A stretch of DNA of 64,000 bases from an uncultured Bacteroidales bacterium (GCA_900316515.1 ONDE01000013.1:62001-126000); one strand, 5' to 3'; shown: positions 34,126-42,894, counted from the first letter of the stretch. The notes: generated from the letters alone by a model not told the origin. Numbers and translations: made by a program.

Positions 34126-34665
34126 TTATCTTGCCCCGAAGGTCTTCCCATACACCTCGCCGATGGCGCGGAGGCCGGCGGGAGTGATCTGACGGCTGCC
34201 GATGCCGGCAAAGCTGCGGGTGAGTACCGGCGTGCTGCAGGGCCTCCAGGTGCCGTCCGCATAGCCGAGCCACCGCTCCGACTCCTGGTCGAAGAGGTAT
34301 ACCGGCTTGGCGACGTCGATGGCCATCTGTACCGCCCAGGCGGTGCCGCCCTCCACTCTGCCCTGCCGCATACGGCCGATGGCAAAGACAGCCTCGGAAT
34401 ATTTCACCTGACACCAGTTGCGGGCCAGTAGGTCGAGATGGCGTTCGGGGCGGCGGCAGAGGGTGCCGTTGGCCTGCAGCACATGATGCACTCCTTCGAC
34501 GAAGTCCTCCTGCGATATCTCGGTGTTGCCGAAAGGTGTGCGGCGGCGATGCCAGTAGTGGCGCGAGACAATACCGTAGCGCGCTCCCTGACGGGCCCAT
34601 TCCAGATCGGCCCCGACGGCCCCGCCCGAGTGGTGTACGTAATTGGGAATGTTTGATTTATCCAT
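34126..34665 (-). CDS. SLOG-superfamily (YspA/cpYpsA-like) nucleotide-binding protein
   Basis: This 179-residue protein has two glycine-rich signatures of SLOG-type Rossmann proteins: VHHSGGAVGADLEWARQG near the start and FAGIGSRQITPAGLRAI at the end, plus VEGGTAWAVQMAIDVAKPVY in the middle. SLOG domains bind nucleotides or NAD-derived ligands and often occur in conflict systems. The frame opens at 34740; ATG 34665 matches the family start. The ending EVYGKTF resembles complete family members, so it is probably not truncated. The ADP-ribosylglycohydrolase is the next gene upstream, a suggestive neighbour. Confidence 0.7.
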   Translation of the reverse strand: MDKSNIPNYVHHSGGAVGADLEWARQGARYGIVSRHYWHRRRTPFGNTEISQEDFVEGVHHVLQANGTLCRRPERHLDLLARNWCQVKYSEAVFAIGRMRQGRVEGGTAWAVQMAIDVAKPVYLFDQESERWLGYADGTWRPCSTPVLTRSFAGIGSRQITPAGLRAIGEVYGKTFGAR

Positions 34666-34739
34666 ACTGCTGATGTTTTTCGATACCAAAATCGCCGGCA
34701 ATGATACACCCTTTTTCCTAACCGGACAACTTTTTAACA

Positions 34740-35128
34740 CTTCTTAAAACAAAGCACGGAAAAATGAAGAATGAAGAATGAAAAATGAAGAATGGGGGAA
34801 AACCGGGGAAATGAAGAATGAAAAGTGAAGAATGAAGAATCCCTAGGGTAAAAAAGTGCAGCCTCCCCCCCGCGAAGTATATATATTACAGAAATAACCG
34901 GAAAAGGAGTAAAAATTACGGAAATTGCAACTCTTCCACTTTTCGACTCTTCACCTCTTTAACTCATAAACGGTAAACTGTAAACTGTAAACTGTAAACT
35001 GGTAACAATTACTCGAATTACAGGCAAATTACTCGAAAGCGCCTGGCGGGGTTTATCTATATTACAGAAAAGAACAGAAAAGACGGAAAAATTACAGAAA
35101 TCTCAACTCTTCCACTTAACATTCTTCA
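34740..35128. repeat. Modular intergenic repeat region A
   Basis: Begins with gaagaatgaaaaatgaagaa words, then two units of a modular repeat (34874-35040 and 35041-35118): attacagaaaagaacagaaa, gacggaaaaattacagaaat, caactcttccacttttcgac, ctcttcacctctttaactca, a gtaaact tandem (34971-35001) and aattactcgaa words. The same modules recur at 35297-35428, 43154-43689 and 44586-44660. Confidence 0.75.
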
Positions 35129-35296
35129 ATGGTCGCTTCACTGACTCGCTACATTTGATTTATTCAGCGGTGCTCGCAGGCATACCACAAAACAACTCGA
35201 AAATCAACACAAAATATTTGACAGCAGTTCTGAGGATTTTATTGAGATTTTTGGAAGATTTTGAGTACGAAGTACGACCCTCAATATCGCCGGGCG

Positions 35297-35428
35297 CAGC
35301 AGCTGGCGGGGTTTATCTATATTACAGAAAAGAACAGAAAAGACGGAAAAATCACAGAAATTGCGACTCTTCCACTTTTCGACTCTTCACCTCTTTAACT
35401 CATAAACCGTAAACGGTAAACAGTAAAC
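35297..35428. repeat. Modular intergenic repeat region B
   Basis: One unit: ggcggggtttatctatatta, cagaaaagaacagaaaagac and on to ctctttaactcataaaccgt then gtaaac words. It abuts the 3' end of the ADP-ribosylglycohydrolase gene. An ORF crossing it (35155-35412) is considered spurious. Confidence 0.75.
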
Positions 35429-35441
35429 CATGTCTCACCTC

Positions 35442-36356
35442 TCACATCATAGTATAGTGCCGGGGGGCGGCCTCATCCACCCTCTTTATTATCTCCTTGA
35501 ACGCCTTGTATGTTTTCGACAACTTGTTGTTTGCTATCTTTATCAGCCAACTTGGAATGTCTTTATAGTACGCCACCGCAATTGCGCCGCACATACATGC
35601 TATGGTGTCGGAATCACCACCCATTGAGATGGCGAGCCGGATGGCATCCTCATAATCCCTGCTTTCGAGAAACGCCTGGATGGCGGCAGGAACGGCATCT
35701 ATGCTTTTTGCGCTGATATGTTTGTGTCTCTTCACATATTCCAATGTCTCTTTCCTGATTGTATCGCAACTTTTGTCCAGGTCATATAGTATCAGTTTTT
35801 GGACAGCATCCTTGATATCCGCCTTTGTCTTGCCTGTTCGCGCCAAGAATACGCATAATGCTATTGCCTGTGCGCCCCTTTCACCTTCCTTGGAGTTGTG
35901 GCTGATGTCGGCCGTGAACTTCGCCACTTCCATTACCTGTTCAATACTGTCACACAGCCAGCCGACCGGACTCACCCGCATTGCGCTTCCGTCACCATCC
36001 CCTTGATAAGGCACGGGGTTCTCAATCCATTTCTGGAACCCCGCACCATACATCGACGTTTCTCCCCTGCCCCAATTCAGCTTTACCTTTAATGGATAGT
36101 CTGTCGTATACCGATGCACCGCCTTTGTAAGCCCTTCCTGTGTCAGAGAGTCATTATCCAGCAGATAATGCGCAACGGCGACTGTCATCACACTGTCGTC
36201 TGTTACCTTGTTGCTTTTACCGCCATTGGGAAACAGCACGGCCTTGTCGTATTCGTATACATTTTTCCTTGCCTGTTCGTATATCGACCCCGCCATGTCC
36301 CCAATGACGGCACCCAACAGTTTGTTCTTTGTATTGGTGATTGTTGTCAGCCCCAT
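35442..36356 (-). CDS. ADP-ribosylglycohydrolase
   Basis: This 304-residue enzyme of the ARH/DraG family removes ADP-ribose from proteins or related acceptors, using two magnesium ions. The metal motifs are complete: GAVIGDMAGSIYE, VTDDSVMTVAVAHYLL, GDGSAMRVSPVGW, ISHNSKEGERGAQAIALCVF and SMGGDSDTIACMCGAIAVAYY. No signal peptide. It lies in the same island as two NADAR proteins and an ADP-ribosyltransferase-like protein 10-13 kb away, so it may be part of a larger ADP-ribose economy. The start ATG 36356 gives MGLTTITNTKNKLLGAVIG; an internal start is not needed. Confidence 0.9.
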   Translation of the reverse strand: MGLTTITNTKNKLLGAVIGDMAGSIYEQARKNVYEYDKAVLFPNGGKSNKVTDDSVMTVAVAHYLLDNDSLTQEGLTKAVHRYTTDYPLKVKLNWGRGETSMYGAGFQKWIENPVPYQGDGDGSAMRVSPVGWLCDSIEQVMEVAKFTADISHNSKEGERGAQAIALCVFLARTGKTKADIKDAVQKLILYDLDKSCDTIRKETLEYVKRHKHISAKSIDAVPAAIQAFLESRDYEDAIRLAISMGGDSDTIACMCGAIAVAYYKDIPSWLIKIANNKLSKTYKAFKEIIKRVDEAAPRHYTMM

Positions 36357-36378
36357 TTGTCCGGTTTTTGGATTGAAA

Positions 36379-36753
36379 TTATAATTCGTCTTCTTTCAGA
36401 TTATCAAGGTGATCTTGCAAGCACTCGCAGACGGCAAGGAGGTCGTCTACGCTGAGCTTGTTGATGGAATAGCCGCATGCATCCTCTAGATCAAGGAAAA
36501 AACCATCGCCTTCACGGTACACGCTGTACAGCCTGCTGTATACGTTGGGTTCGTCCCCCGGGTTACCGCTGCCGTCATAAAAGACACCAACGCATTCATA
36601 GTAATAGTCGAATTCAAAGTCATCGACAAAGGTGACGAATGGATTCTCCTCGGTTAAGACGCTATTAAGATAATCCACAGCAGCCTCACGGGTTTTGCCT
36701 TTCCATTCGTAATACTTTTCGGAAACCTGTTTTAAGTTTTCTAATGCATCCAT
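36379..36753 (-). CDS. Small acidic protein of unknown function
   Basis: A 124-residue, strongly acidic cytoplasmic protein (FVDDFEFDYYYECVG, GFFLDLEDACGYSI, HLDNLKEDEL). No family recognised. Size, charge and position, 22 bp before the ADP-ribosylglycohydrolase start on the same strand, suit an immunity-like or regulatory partner, but this is only suggested by context. ATG 36753 is preferred to the TTG two codons earlier. A copy of the bipartite upstream element starts 24 bp before it. Confidence 0.65.
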   Translation of the reverse strand: MDALENLKQVSEKYYEWKGKTREAAVDYLNSVLTEENPFVTFVDDFEFDYYYECVGVFYDGSGNPGDEPNVYSRLYSVYREGDGFFLDLEDACGYSINKLSVDDLLAVCECLQDHLDNLKEDEL

Positions 36754-36776
36754 GTTCAAATCAATTTTTTCTACAT

Positions 36777-36805
36777 AACGTCATTTTAGTCAAATTCTCC
36801 CCTAC
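36777..36805 (-). promoter_or_regulatory. Bipartite upstream element, copy 4 (proximal half)
   Basis: Minus strand: GGGGAGAATTTGACTAAAAT GACGTT, 24 bp before the small acidic gene. Only the proximal half is evident. Confidence 0.5.
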
Positions 36806-36990
36806 AGGATGCAATTTTTTTATACTCAAATAAGCGGTATGGTACCCTACCCGCAACCTACGGTCCTTGTGCAGAACCACTTGTCCTCTCGGAAAAGCGA
36901 AGTATGCAAGACTTCGGATTCTACTTGTCTTCCTTGTTATTGTTTTTGGTCAACTGGCTCATTCCTCAAGACATCGTCGCTCGTCACGGG

Positions 36991-37821
36991 TTAAACCTCA
37001 GGCTCATCGGGCAGGTCTTCCAGCGATATATTTATTACTTCCATTCGGGTATAATTTGGATCTAGCGGGGCTATCTTATATGCATCCTCCTCCAATTCGT
37101 CAAACCTAATCAAGAATGGCAGATGCCCTTCGCGCATGTCATTGGAGAAATACTTATTATGTGTATACCATGCATTATATATTTTTATCCCCAATTCATT
37201 GTTATCTAGTGCCAAATCCGTATAATAATACTCGTGATTAAAAGCAATTATTCGACTCACGATAAATATATAATCTTCATCGGTCAGTTGAACAGCAAAT
37301 CTGTCCGTTCCTTTGATTTTACCATCTTTTAAATCGAAAAATGAAATTGACATGCCATAGTAATGCACAATTCTTCCCAAATTGACTAAAACCCAATCTG
37401 TCAAATACAATTCACCCACCTCAGTCAATTGCCAAATCGGATCGGTCGGAGCGCCATATATTGCTGAACTATACCAATCTTCACCTTCGACAATTTTACG
37501 GGGATTATCATCAAGATCATCGGAATAGCATTCCGGGAAGGGTCTGTGTTCAAACTTCTCCTTTATCAGTTCCACATCATCATCGGTAAAGCTCTTAAAG
37601 TACCGTTTATACGGGTCTTCTAGCCTATAAAAGTTGATTCGTTCTCTCTTTGACAAGAATTCTCGGACTTTCGATTCTATTTCTTCCATTGGACATTCAG
37701 AGAGTGGCGAGAACTCAAGTGGCCGACTCTTTACTTCGGGACATGGTTCTTCACTATAAGGATCGCCTTTATCAAGCGTCACGATTACATCATGCAATTC
37801 GACTTTGTTGTAATTATCCAT
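36991..37821 (-). CDS. Unknown-family protein, distant paralogue 3
   Basis: This 276-residue cytoplasmic protein has no recognised domain. Its central and C-terminal blocks match the two tandem paralogues at 31742 and 32968 in order: FLSKRERINFYRL with FLTEKERKNYYLF, LGRIVHYYGMSISFFDLKDG with the VYHRYGIVLHEL block, QLTDEDYIFIVSRIIAFNHE with TLSDDQYARLIAWHLYDEHL, and PFLIRFDELEEDAYKI with PYLVTLDEAKADSEQI. It has an extra ~50 residues at each end. So the island holds at least three members of one undescribed family. The upstream gap contains a possible tiny gene. Confidence 0.7.
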   Translation of the reverse strand: MDNYNKVELHDVIVTLDKGDPYSEEPCPEVKSRPLEFSPLSECPMEEIESKVREFLSKRERINFYRLEDPYKRYFKSFTDDDVELIKEKFEHRPFPECYSDDLDDNPRKIVEGEDWYSSAIYGAPTDPIWQLTEVGELYLTDWVLVNLGRIVHYYGMSISFFDLKDGKIKGTDRFAVQLTDEDYIFIVSRIIAFNHEYYYTDLALDNNELGIKIYNAWYTHNKYFSNDMREGHLPFLIRFDELEEDAYKIAPLDPNYTRMEVINISLEDLPDEPEV

Positions 37822-37912
37822 TGTTCTAACATTTTAAGGTTATACTGTTTCAATATTTCGTTTTTTCATGCCCGGATGCATACGAGTGTCCGCTACCCGG
37901 GATTGCACCGTG

Positions 37913-38011
37913 TCACACTTCCCATTCTTCTGGTTGCTCCTCTCTATCCAAACCCATCATTTTAGCCCGTTTCTTGGACGGTGCTTTAATCAAAGACTGT
38001 TCTCTGTTCAT
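37913..38011 (-). CDS. Possible 32-residue small protein
   Basis: A short frame from ATG 38011 to TGA reads MNREQSLIKAPSKKRAKMMG, then LDREEQPEEWEV: a basic first half and an acidic tail. It lies in a 316-bp gap between two same-strand genes, in a region that is otherwise AT-rich and non-coding. No family is recognised; the composition is protein-like but the length gives little statistical support. Confidence 0.35.
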   Translation of the reverse strand: MNREQSLIKAPSKKRAKMMGLDREEQPEEWEV

Positions 38012-38137
38012 AGTTCGATGGTTGTTTTGCAGCCCTGAATTCAGGACTGCACAAAATTTTCAATTTTTCAGGTCAACAGGTATATAGGTCCCTTATATTT
38101 TGGTTGTTATTTGTTTTACTGATGGTTTATTTAAGAT

Positions 38138-38920
38138 TTACTCTTTTTTGAGATTTTCTTCAAAAAATGGATGGATGAACTTGCAAAAGTCGGGAGCCGC
38201 ATGTCTAATTTCGAGATCCAATTCCTCTTCAGGAACTTGCCACAAAGAACACTCCTTGTTTTGTTCCCTGGAATAATGACGCTTTAAATTTTCCAACTCA
38301 TCCATTATTACCATCCAATATTGAAAATCGTAAGTCTGTCCATATTTTTCAATATAAGTGCAAACCGCCTCAAAGACTTCAGGGCTGTAATAAGGTTTTG
38401 CCCATTCTACCCATTCATCTTTGGTTGGCCGAATGGCATATATGTCACAATTAGGACCAAATTGTTCCTCTTTGAACTCGTTTGCGTAGGTACAGAATAT
38501 CATCGGACAATCCGGAGACACTCCACCACGACGATTTTTGTGCGTGTTTACAAGTCTCAGCCATTCATCTTTCTCCTGTGGAATATATGAGCCTGAGTTG
38601 AAAAACAACCCGCATCTTTTATCCCCAACCACTTCCTCGTAGTATTCCCGGTTTTTATGCTGGACTATCCTTGTCTTGCGAACCGTAGTTTTGATAAAGT
38701 CATCATTGATGAATTCAACACCTGACCGGAAAAACCATACCTGGTCTTTTGGATTCTCCTTTTCATGCTTTTCACAACATTGTTCTATTACCCGTTGGGG
38801 AATGCCATCAGGGTGACTGTCTGCATCCCACAAGACAAGCGAGCGGCGGGCAAATTTTCTCGGGCTGGCGAGCCGTTCCATTACGAGTTGTCCAAACTCT
38901 GCTATTCCTATTTCTTTCAT
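38138..38920 (-). CDS. Unknown protein
   Basis: A 260-residue cytoplasmic protein without a recognised family. Notable segments are SLVLWDADSHPDGIPQRVIEQ, WFFRSGVEFINDDFI, VVGDKRCGLFFNSGSYIPQE and a long charged C-terminal half (QYWMVIMDELENLKRHYSRE). The LVLWD and PMIFCTYANEF strands with DIYAIRPTKDEW suggest a P-loop-like or AAA-derived alpha/beta core, but no Walker A is present. A GTG start at 38944 adds eight residues; ATG 38920 is preferred. The AT-rich gap on either side suggests separate transcription. Confidence 0.6.
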   Translation of the reverse strand: MKEIGIAEFGQLVMERLASPRKFARRSLVLWDADSHPDGIPQRVIEQCCEKHEKENPKDQVWFFRSGVEFINDDFIKTTVRKTRIVQHKNREYYEEVVGDKRCGLFFNSGSYIPQEKDEWLRLVNTHKNRRGGVSPDCPMIFCTYANEFKEEQFGPNCDIYAIRPTKDEWVEWAKPYYSPEVFEAVCTYIEKYGQTYDFQYWMVIMDELENLKRHYSREQNKECSLWQVPEEELDLEIRHAAPDFCKFIHPFFEENLKKE

Positions 38921-39004
38921 TTCCTGGATACGATTACCTGTCACATCGCGAGGTTTTAATCGATATGAATATTTAAATCAAAGATTCTTGCCATAATGAA
39001 TTTC

Positions 39005-40390
39005 CTATTCCGCATCGCCCTCAAGGTCGGAGTCGCCATCGGCATCATCCCCGTCACCATCCTTTTCATAACAGGCCTTATACGTAGCCGTGTTCTCCAC
39101 CCTTTTTTCGCCCTTTTGTGTCGAGTCCGGTTTTATGCCGAGATCCTCAAGTTGTTTTGCCTGCTGCATCAGTCCCCCGTCTTTGTCTCCAAGATCATTG
39201 CGAAGTTTCCGGCATTCATCTTGGGCTGTAGTAATACTTTTATTGATAGTGTCCACTTTTACCAGAATCTGGTATATTCTGTCGTATATCAGGCGGCCGC
39301 GTTCTGCTATTTTCGCAACATTGCGCTCCTGCTGCTCTGTCTTCCAGATGCTGCCCACGGCAAGCAAAACGGGGATAAGATTCCATGGAGTCACTATCGA
39401 GACTCTCCTTGCCGCAGCATATTCGAAAAGATCGACGTCGGAGTATTGCTGTGCTGCCGTCAAGGCCGACTCTACAGGCGAGAACATCAGTACAAAGTCG
39501 AGACTGTTGTAGTTGCTGTTACCATGGTATTTTTTGGATGCAAGATTTTCGATCTGGCTTTTTACCGCTTTGGCATGCGCTTTGAGACATTTTATGCGTT
39601 CCTCTTCATTGGGTGCCTTAAAACTCCGTTCATAGGCTGTAAGGTTGGTTTTGGCGTCAATGATGATACATTTGTTGCCCGGCAGGTGCACCAGGCAGTC
39701 GGGGCGGTCACGTTCGGATTTGTCGTTCTGTGCAGAGACTTGCATGGTATAGCCCATCTCACCTTCCGGCAGGCCGGAAATCTCCAGCACCCGCTCCAGT
39801 TGTGCCTCTCCCCATTTGCCTTGCACGACATTGCCCCCTTTGAATACATTGGCGAGATGGTTGGTCTCACTGCAAAGGGTTTTGTTCATATCCTGCAGCG
39901 AGGAGATCTGTGTGGCGAGCCCAACCTTCACCTGTTCCTTGGTTTTCTGCAACTCGTCCTGCATGTCCTTCAACGACTCCCGCAGCGGTTTAAGCACATC
40001 GGTGTTCCTTTTCTCAAAATCACTTTCCTTCTCGTCTATCAACTTATTCGCAATCTCGCCAAACTTGACTTGCATGTCATTGTACCACACTTCCATATCC
40101 TGCATGCGCTCTTTCAAATCCTCTTCCCTGTCCTTTGCATTGGCCTCTGAGGTGCCCAGTTCACGGGAGAGGATGTCCATCTTTCCTTGAAGCGTCCGGT
40201 TCTCTTCAAGAACACGGTCCAATTCCTGTTGCTTGGACTCTAGCAGGGCGTTTGTCCGTGTCAGCATGTCCTTTATCTCCTGCGACTTGCCATTGCCTGA
40301 AACTCCACCTTTTGCACATATAAGTATGATGGTTGCAACAACGGCTATCGCCACGACGATAATTGCAATGAAAATTACAGTAAGGTTCAT
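39005..40390 (-). CDS. rmuC: DNA recombination protein RmuC
   Basis: This 461-residue protein has the RmuC layout: an N-terminal membrane helix (IFIAIIVVAIAVVATIILI), a coiled coil of ~140 residues, and a nuclease-like core with GNVVQGKWGEAQLERVLEI, RPDCLVHLPGNKCIIIDAKT (PD-DxK-like) and LDFVLMFSPVESALTAA. RmuC limits inversions between short inverted repeats, presumably by cutting folded DNA, which is notable in a region packed with repeats. The C-terminus is an unusual acidic tail (EKDGDGDDADGDSDLEGDAE). It lies 22 bp after the end of the upstream gene's frame (41146-40412). Confidence 0.88.
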   Translation of the reverse strand: MNLTVIFIAIIVVAIAVVATIILICAKGGVSGNGKSQEIKDMLTRTNALLESKQQELDRVLEENRTLQGKMDILSRELGTSEANAKDREEDLKERMQDMEVWYNDMQVKFGEIANKLIDEKESDFEKRNTDVLKPLRESLKDMQDELQKTKEQVKVGLATQISSLQDMNKTLCSETNHLANVFKGGNVVQGKWGEAQLERVLEISGLPEGEMGYTMQVSAQNDKSERDRPDCLVHLPGNKCIIIDAKTNLTAYERSFKAPNEEERIKCLKAHAKAVKSQIENLASKKYHGNSNYNSLDFVLMFSPVESALTAAQQYSDVDLFEYAAARRVSIVTPWNLIPVLLAVGSIWKTEQQERNVAKIAERGRLIYDRIYQILVKVDTINKSITTAQDECRKLRNDLGDKDGGLMQQAKQLEDLGIKPDSTQKGEKRVENTATYKACYEKDGDGDDADGDSDLEGDAE

Positions 40391-40411
40391 AGTATTAATG
40401 TTCTTAAGTTC

Positions 40412-41146
40412 TTACAACAATTCCTGAAACCGCCACGGGTCCAGCACCATCTCGCCCACATGGATGGCGAGAAAAGGCTTGCCACCCGCTTTGGCCACAG
40501 AGCAGAAGATGCCGTTTTTGTCGACATCGACGGTGTAGAAGTCCCCGTTGATCCTCACCATAAACTCGGCACAATAGGGGAATTCCTTTAAGAGTTCGCC
40601 CACCGTGATGCTCTCTTTCTTCTCGTCTTTAATGTAGCACAGGCAGAGTTTGCCATAGCACTCCCGCAGACAGTTCGCACGGTACGCCCTCAACCCGTTT
40701 CCATGATGCATAATTGGCACCACCTCGTAACCGGGAAGCCCTTCGTCACCGATCTTTTTCACTTCGGCCTCTATCTGTTGCGTGGTGACGAGGCGCACGT
40801 CGTTGTCCAACCCAAAGAGGCAATAGCCGTCCTCCTCGTCGTACCGGATGATGTGGCCGTCGTTGAATGGCACGAAGTTGAGCAGCTCCCATGAATCCTG
40901 CAGAACCACCCCCACCGACGCATCCAGCATGCGGAACATCGACAGAAGGTCCTCGGCCGTAGCGGCACGCTCTTCCTTGTCCGTTATTTCCAACATGGCA
41001 ATGTCCTTGCGCAGTTTGACGCCTTCGACAAACAGATCGCTGTCGCTGCTGTAATCCAAGAGGACGTCCGGGTTTTTCGCGACGACCAGCTCCAGGTCTT
41101 TCACGATCTGCCCTGCGGTCGCTGCCGGTTTGTGCAATATCTTCAT
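40412..41146 (-). CDS. Unknown protein between rmuC and the metallopeptidase
   Basis: A 244-residue cytoplasmic protein with no recognised family. It is evenly mixed alpha/beta (ELLNFVPFNDGHIIRYDEED, CLFGLDNDVRLVTTQQIEAE, EFMVRINGDFYTVDVDKNG) with no cofactor motif. The gene is 17 bp downstream of the metallopeptidase/WG gene and 21 bp upstream of rmuC on the same strand, so all three are probably one transcript. ATG 41146 is preferred over a TTG two codons earlier. Confidence 0.65.
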   Translation of the reverse strand: MKILHKPAATAGQIVKDLELVVAKNPDVLLDYSSDSDLFVEGVKLRKDIAMLEITDKEERAATAEDLLSMFRMLDASVGVVLQDSWELLNFVPFNDGHIIRYDEEDGYCLFGLDNDVRLVTTQQIEAEVKKIGDEGLPGYEVVPIMHHGNGLRAYRANCLRECYGKLCLCYIKDEKKESITVGELLKEFPYCAEFMVRINGDFYTVDVDKNGIFCSVAKAGGKPFLAIHVGEMVLDPWRFQELL

Positions 41147-41163
41147 TCTCAAAGTTCTTTAGG

Positions 41164-42582
41164 TTAGTCTGTTGGGTTGCCTTTGCTGTCGAAGGTGTGT
41201 TCTTTCCCGTCTTTCTCCAATATCCAGGCGCCACCGCGGGTTCTGCGGATGGAGTCGTAAACCAGCGGCACCCGCTCCACGCCCTGCAGGTCAACTACGC
41301 CATACAGGAACCGCCCGTCGCCAAGCCTGACGCTTACCCCCGCCAATCCGTGCCTGCCGAACGTCCCGATGCCGTCATATTTGCAAGGTATCACCTGGTT
41401 GAGGCCCGCGTCGACCACGCCCCACTTCCCGTCGCGGCAGATGTCGTACAGCCCTTTGCCGCACGAGCGGAGCGCGGGCCGGTTGTCTTTCTTGTAGATG
41501 GGTATGTTGCGCACCTCGGCGAAGGTCCTGTTCATCGGCGACACATACACCGGGCATGTGCGGATGGGATAGACGCGGTCGATGTCGTCGGTATAGAATC
41601 GGGGCCCTAGGTACAGGCGCTTGATCTCGGAGCCGTACAAACCGGTCTTGCCGTCGATCACAATACAGCCGCCCTCGTTTATCCTCGTCTTGCACCATTC
41701 CCCGTCGAGGTACAGCGTGCTCTCGGCCTCGTCGTAATAGTATCGCGGCGGATTCTGATACACATCTTTCCAGCGGGTCCTCATCCGTCCGTCGTCGTAA
41801 AACTCCGGCTCCCTGGGGGCGTGCCAGCGCGGCAGGCTCACCCGCCCGCCCGTCACCTCAGGCATCGAATAGGGATACAACCGTCCGGAGGGATAGCGCA
41901 TCAGATAGCGCCTCACGAACGAGCCCGGGGCGTCCTTTAGGTGCATGTCCATCAGCAGCGCACCATACCTGTAGCAGCTCTTCTTGCCCTTCACGTCGTC
42001 GTAGGCCCAGCCGTAATAGCCGCTGCCCGTCTCATGCAGATACAGCAGCATGCCGAACTCCGCCAGCGGCTCCTCCACATAGAGCACGTAGGGATACTGG
42101 TCGGTCCCCCTGCGGCTGAAGTATACGTGCATCGTCTCGTGGGCCAGCGTCGACACCAGCATCTCGTCCAGCCAGCGGCCGCCATTGATCTCGCGCATCT
42201 TCTCCGGATAGAGCCTTACGACCTTCTCCTTGGCCACATACTCTCCGCGCTTGTAGTGCTTGCCCTCGCCATTCTTCAGGTCGACATTCAGCACCTCTAT
42301 GTTGCGCATCGCTTCGCGGTATCGCTCGTCGCGGAACACGTTCTCCTTCAGCCGCATCCGCAGCCGCTCGGCAAAACGCTCCCAGTACTCGAGGATGTCC
42401 TTCACTATCGGCGCCCCTTCCGTCGCGACCACGCCCGGCTCTATCACCACATCCACATCAAGCCTCGTCAGTATGTCGTCCAGCGAATCGTACTCCCTCA
42501 ACAGGAACGGCTGCGCCGCCGCTTCTTTCAGCAAGTTGATCTCACGCTCTGTGATCCACGGAGTTTTGTTTATTATATTCAT
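41164..42582 (-). CDS. Zinc metallopeptidase-like domain fused to WG repeats
   Basis: This 472-residue protein has a zincin motif LAHETMHVYFSRRG (HETMH at 148-152) followed by YVEEPLAEFGMLLYL, where a Glu about 20 residues on would be the third zinc ligand of a gluzincin. The C-terminal part carries WG-type repeats (DGKWGVVDAGLNQVIPCKYD, YGVVDLQGVERVPLVYDSI), usually binding scaffolds. No signal peptide is present, so it acts in the cytoplasm unless exported otherwise. The combination is unusual. First gene of a likely operon with the unknown protein and rmuC; its -7 box lies at 42664-42672. Confidence 0.72.
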   Translation of the reverse strand: MNIINKTPWITEREINLLKEAAAQPFLLREYDSLDDILTRLDVDVVIEPGVVATEGAPIVKDILEYWERFAERLRMRLKENVFRDERYREAMRNIEVLNVDLKNGEGKHYKRGEYVAKEKVVRLYPEKMREINGGRWLDEMLVSTLAHETMHVYFSRRGTDQYPYVLYVEEPLAEFGMLLYLHETGSGYYGWAYDDVKGKKSCYRYGALLMDMHLKDAPGSFVRRYLMRYPSGRLYPYSMPEVTGGRVSLPRWHAPREPEFYDDGRMRTRWKDVYQNPPRYYYDEAESTLYLDGEWCKTRINEGGCIVIDGKTGLYGSEIKRLYLGPRFYTDDIDRVYPIRTCPVYVSPMNRTFAEVRNIPIYKKDNRPALRSCGKGLYDICRDGKWGVVDAGLNQVIPCKYDGIGTFGRHGLAGVSVRLGDGRFLYGVVDLQGVERVPLVYDSIRRTRGGAWILEKDGKEHTFDSKGNPTD

Positions 42583-42894
42583 ATTTTGCTTGTTGTCAAT
42601 ACCTTGTGTCGTCTGTCAGTAAATCATGCCCCAATGTTGTATGGGTTGTCCAAATTTTAATGTGCAAACTTACAAAAACAATTCCACAATTGCAACTTTT
42701 TAACACCACCATTTCACAATGTATTAAATATAAATACTTTGCAAGACCGTACAATTATGGCATCCAACCCCGCGGAAGCAATCCGGGAGGCGGTACCTAA
42801 GAGAATTCACGGTTAGATGGATGATGGGAGATGGAAGATGGATGATGAGCGGGAGTGAAGAAGACAGCCCCTAAGGAGATCAGAGACCGCTCCG
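42583..42894. other. 312-bp spacer
   Basis: It holds the promoter of the metallopeptidase gene and, on its right, GC-rich debris and gatggatgatggg words (42828-42860). No frame longer than ~20 codons is convincing. Confidence 0.5.
42664..42672 (-). promoter_or_regulatory. -7 box of the metallopeptidase/WG operon
   Basis: TAAGTTTGC on the minus strand, 82 bp before ATG 42582. Confidence 0.55.

Noticed and set aside
34960..35005. gtaaact tandem as a CRISPR or iteron array
   Set aside because: Seven-base unit without spacers, embedded in a dispersed repeat with several genomic copies in the window.
35155..35412. 85-residue plus-strand frame, similar to 43258-43494
   Set aside because: Both frames cross the same modular intergenic repeat; similarity reflects the repeat, not a gene family.
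42740..42800. 19-codon frame ending before 42800
   Set aside because: Too short, no promoter box with correct spacing, and no second copy.
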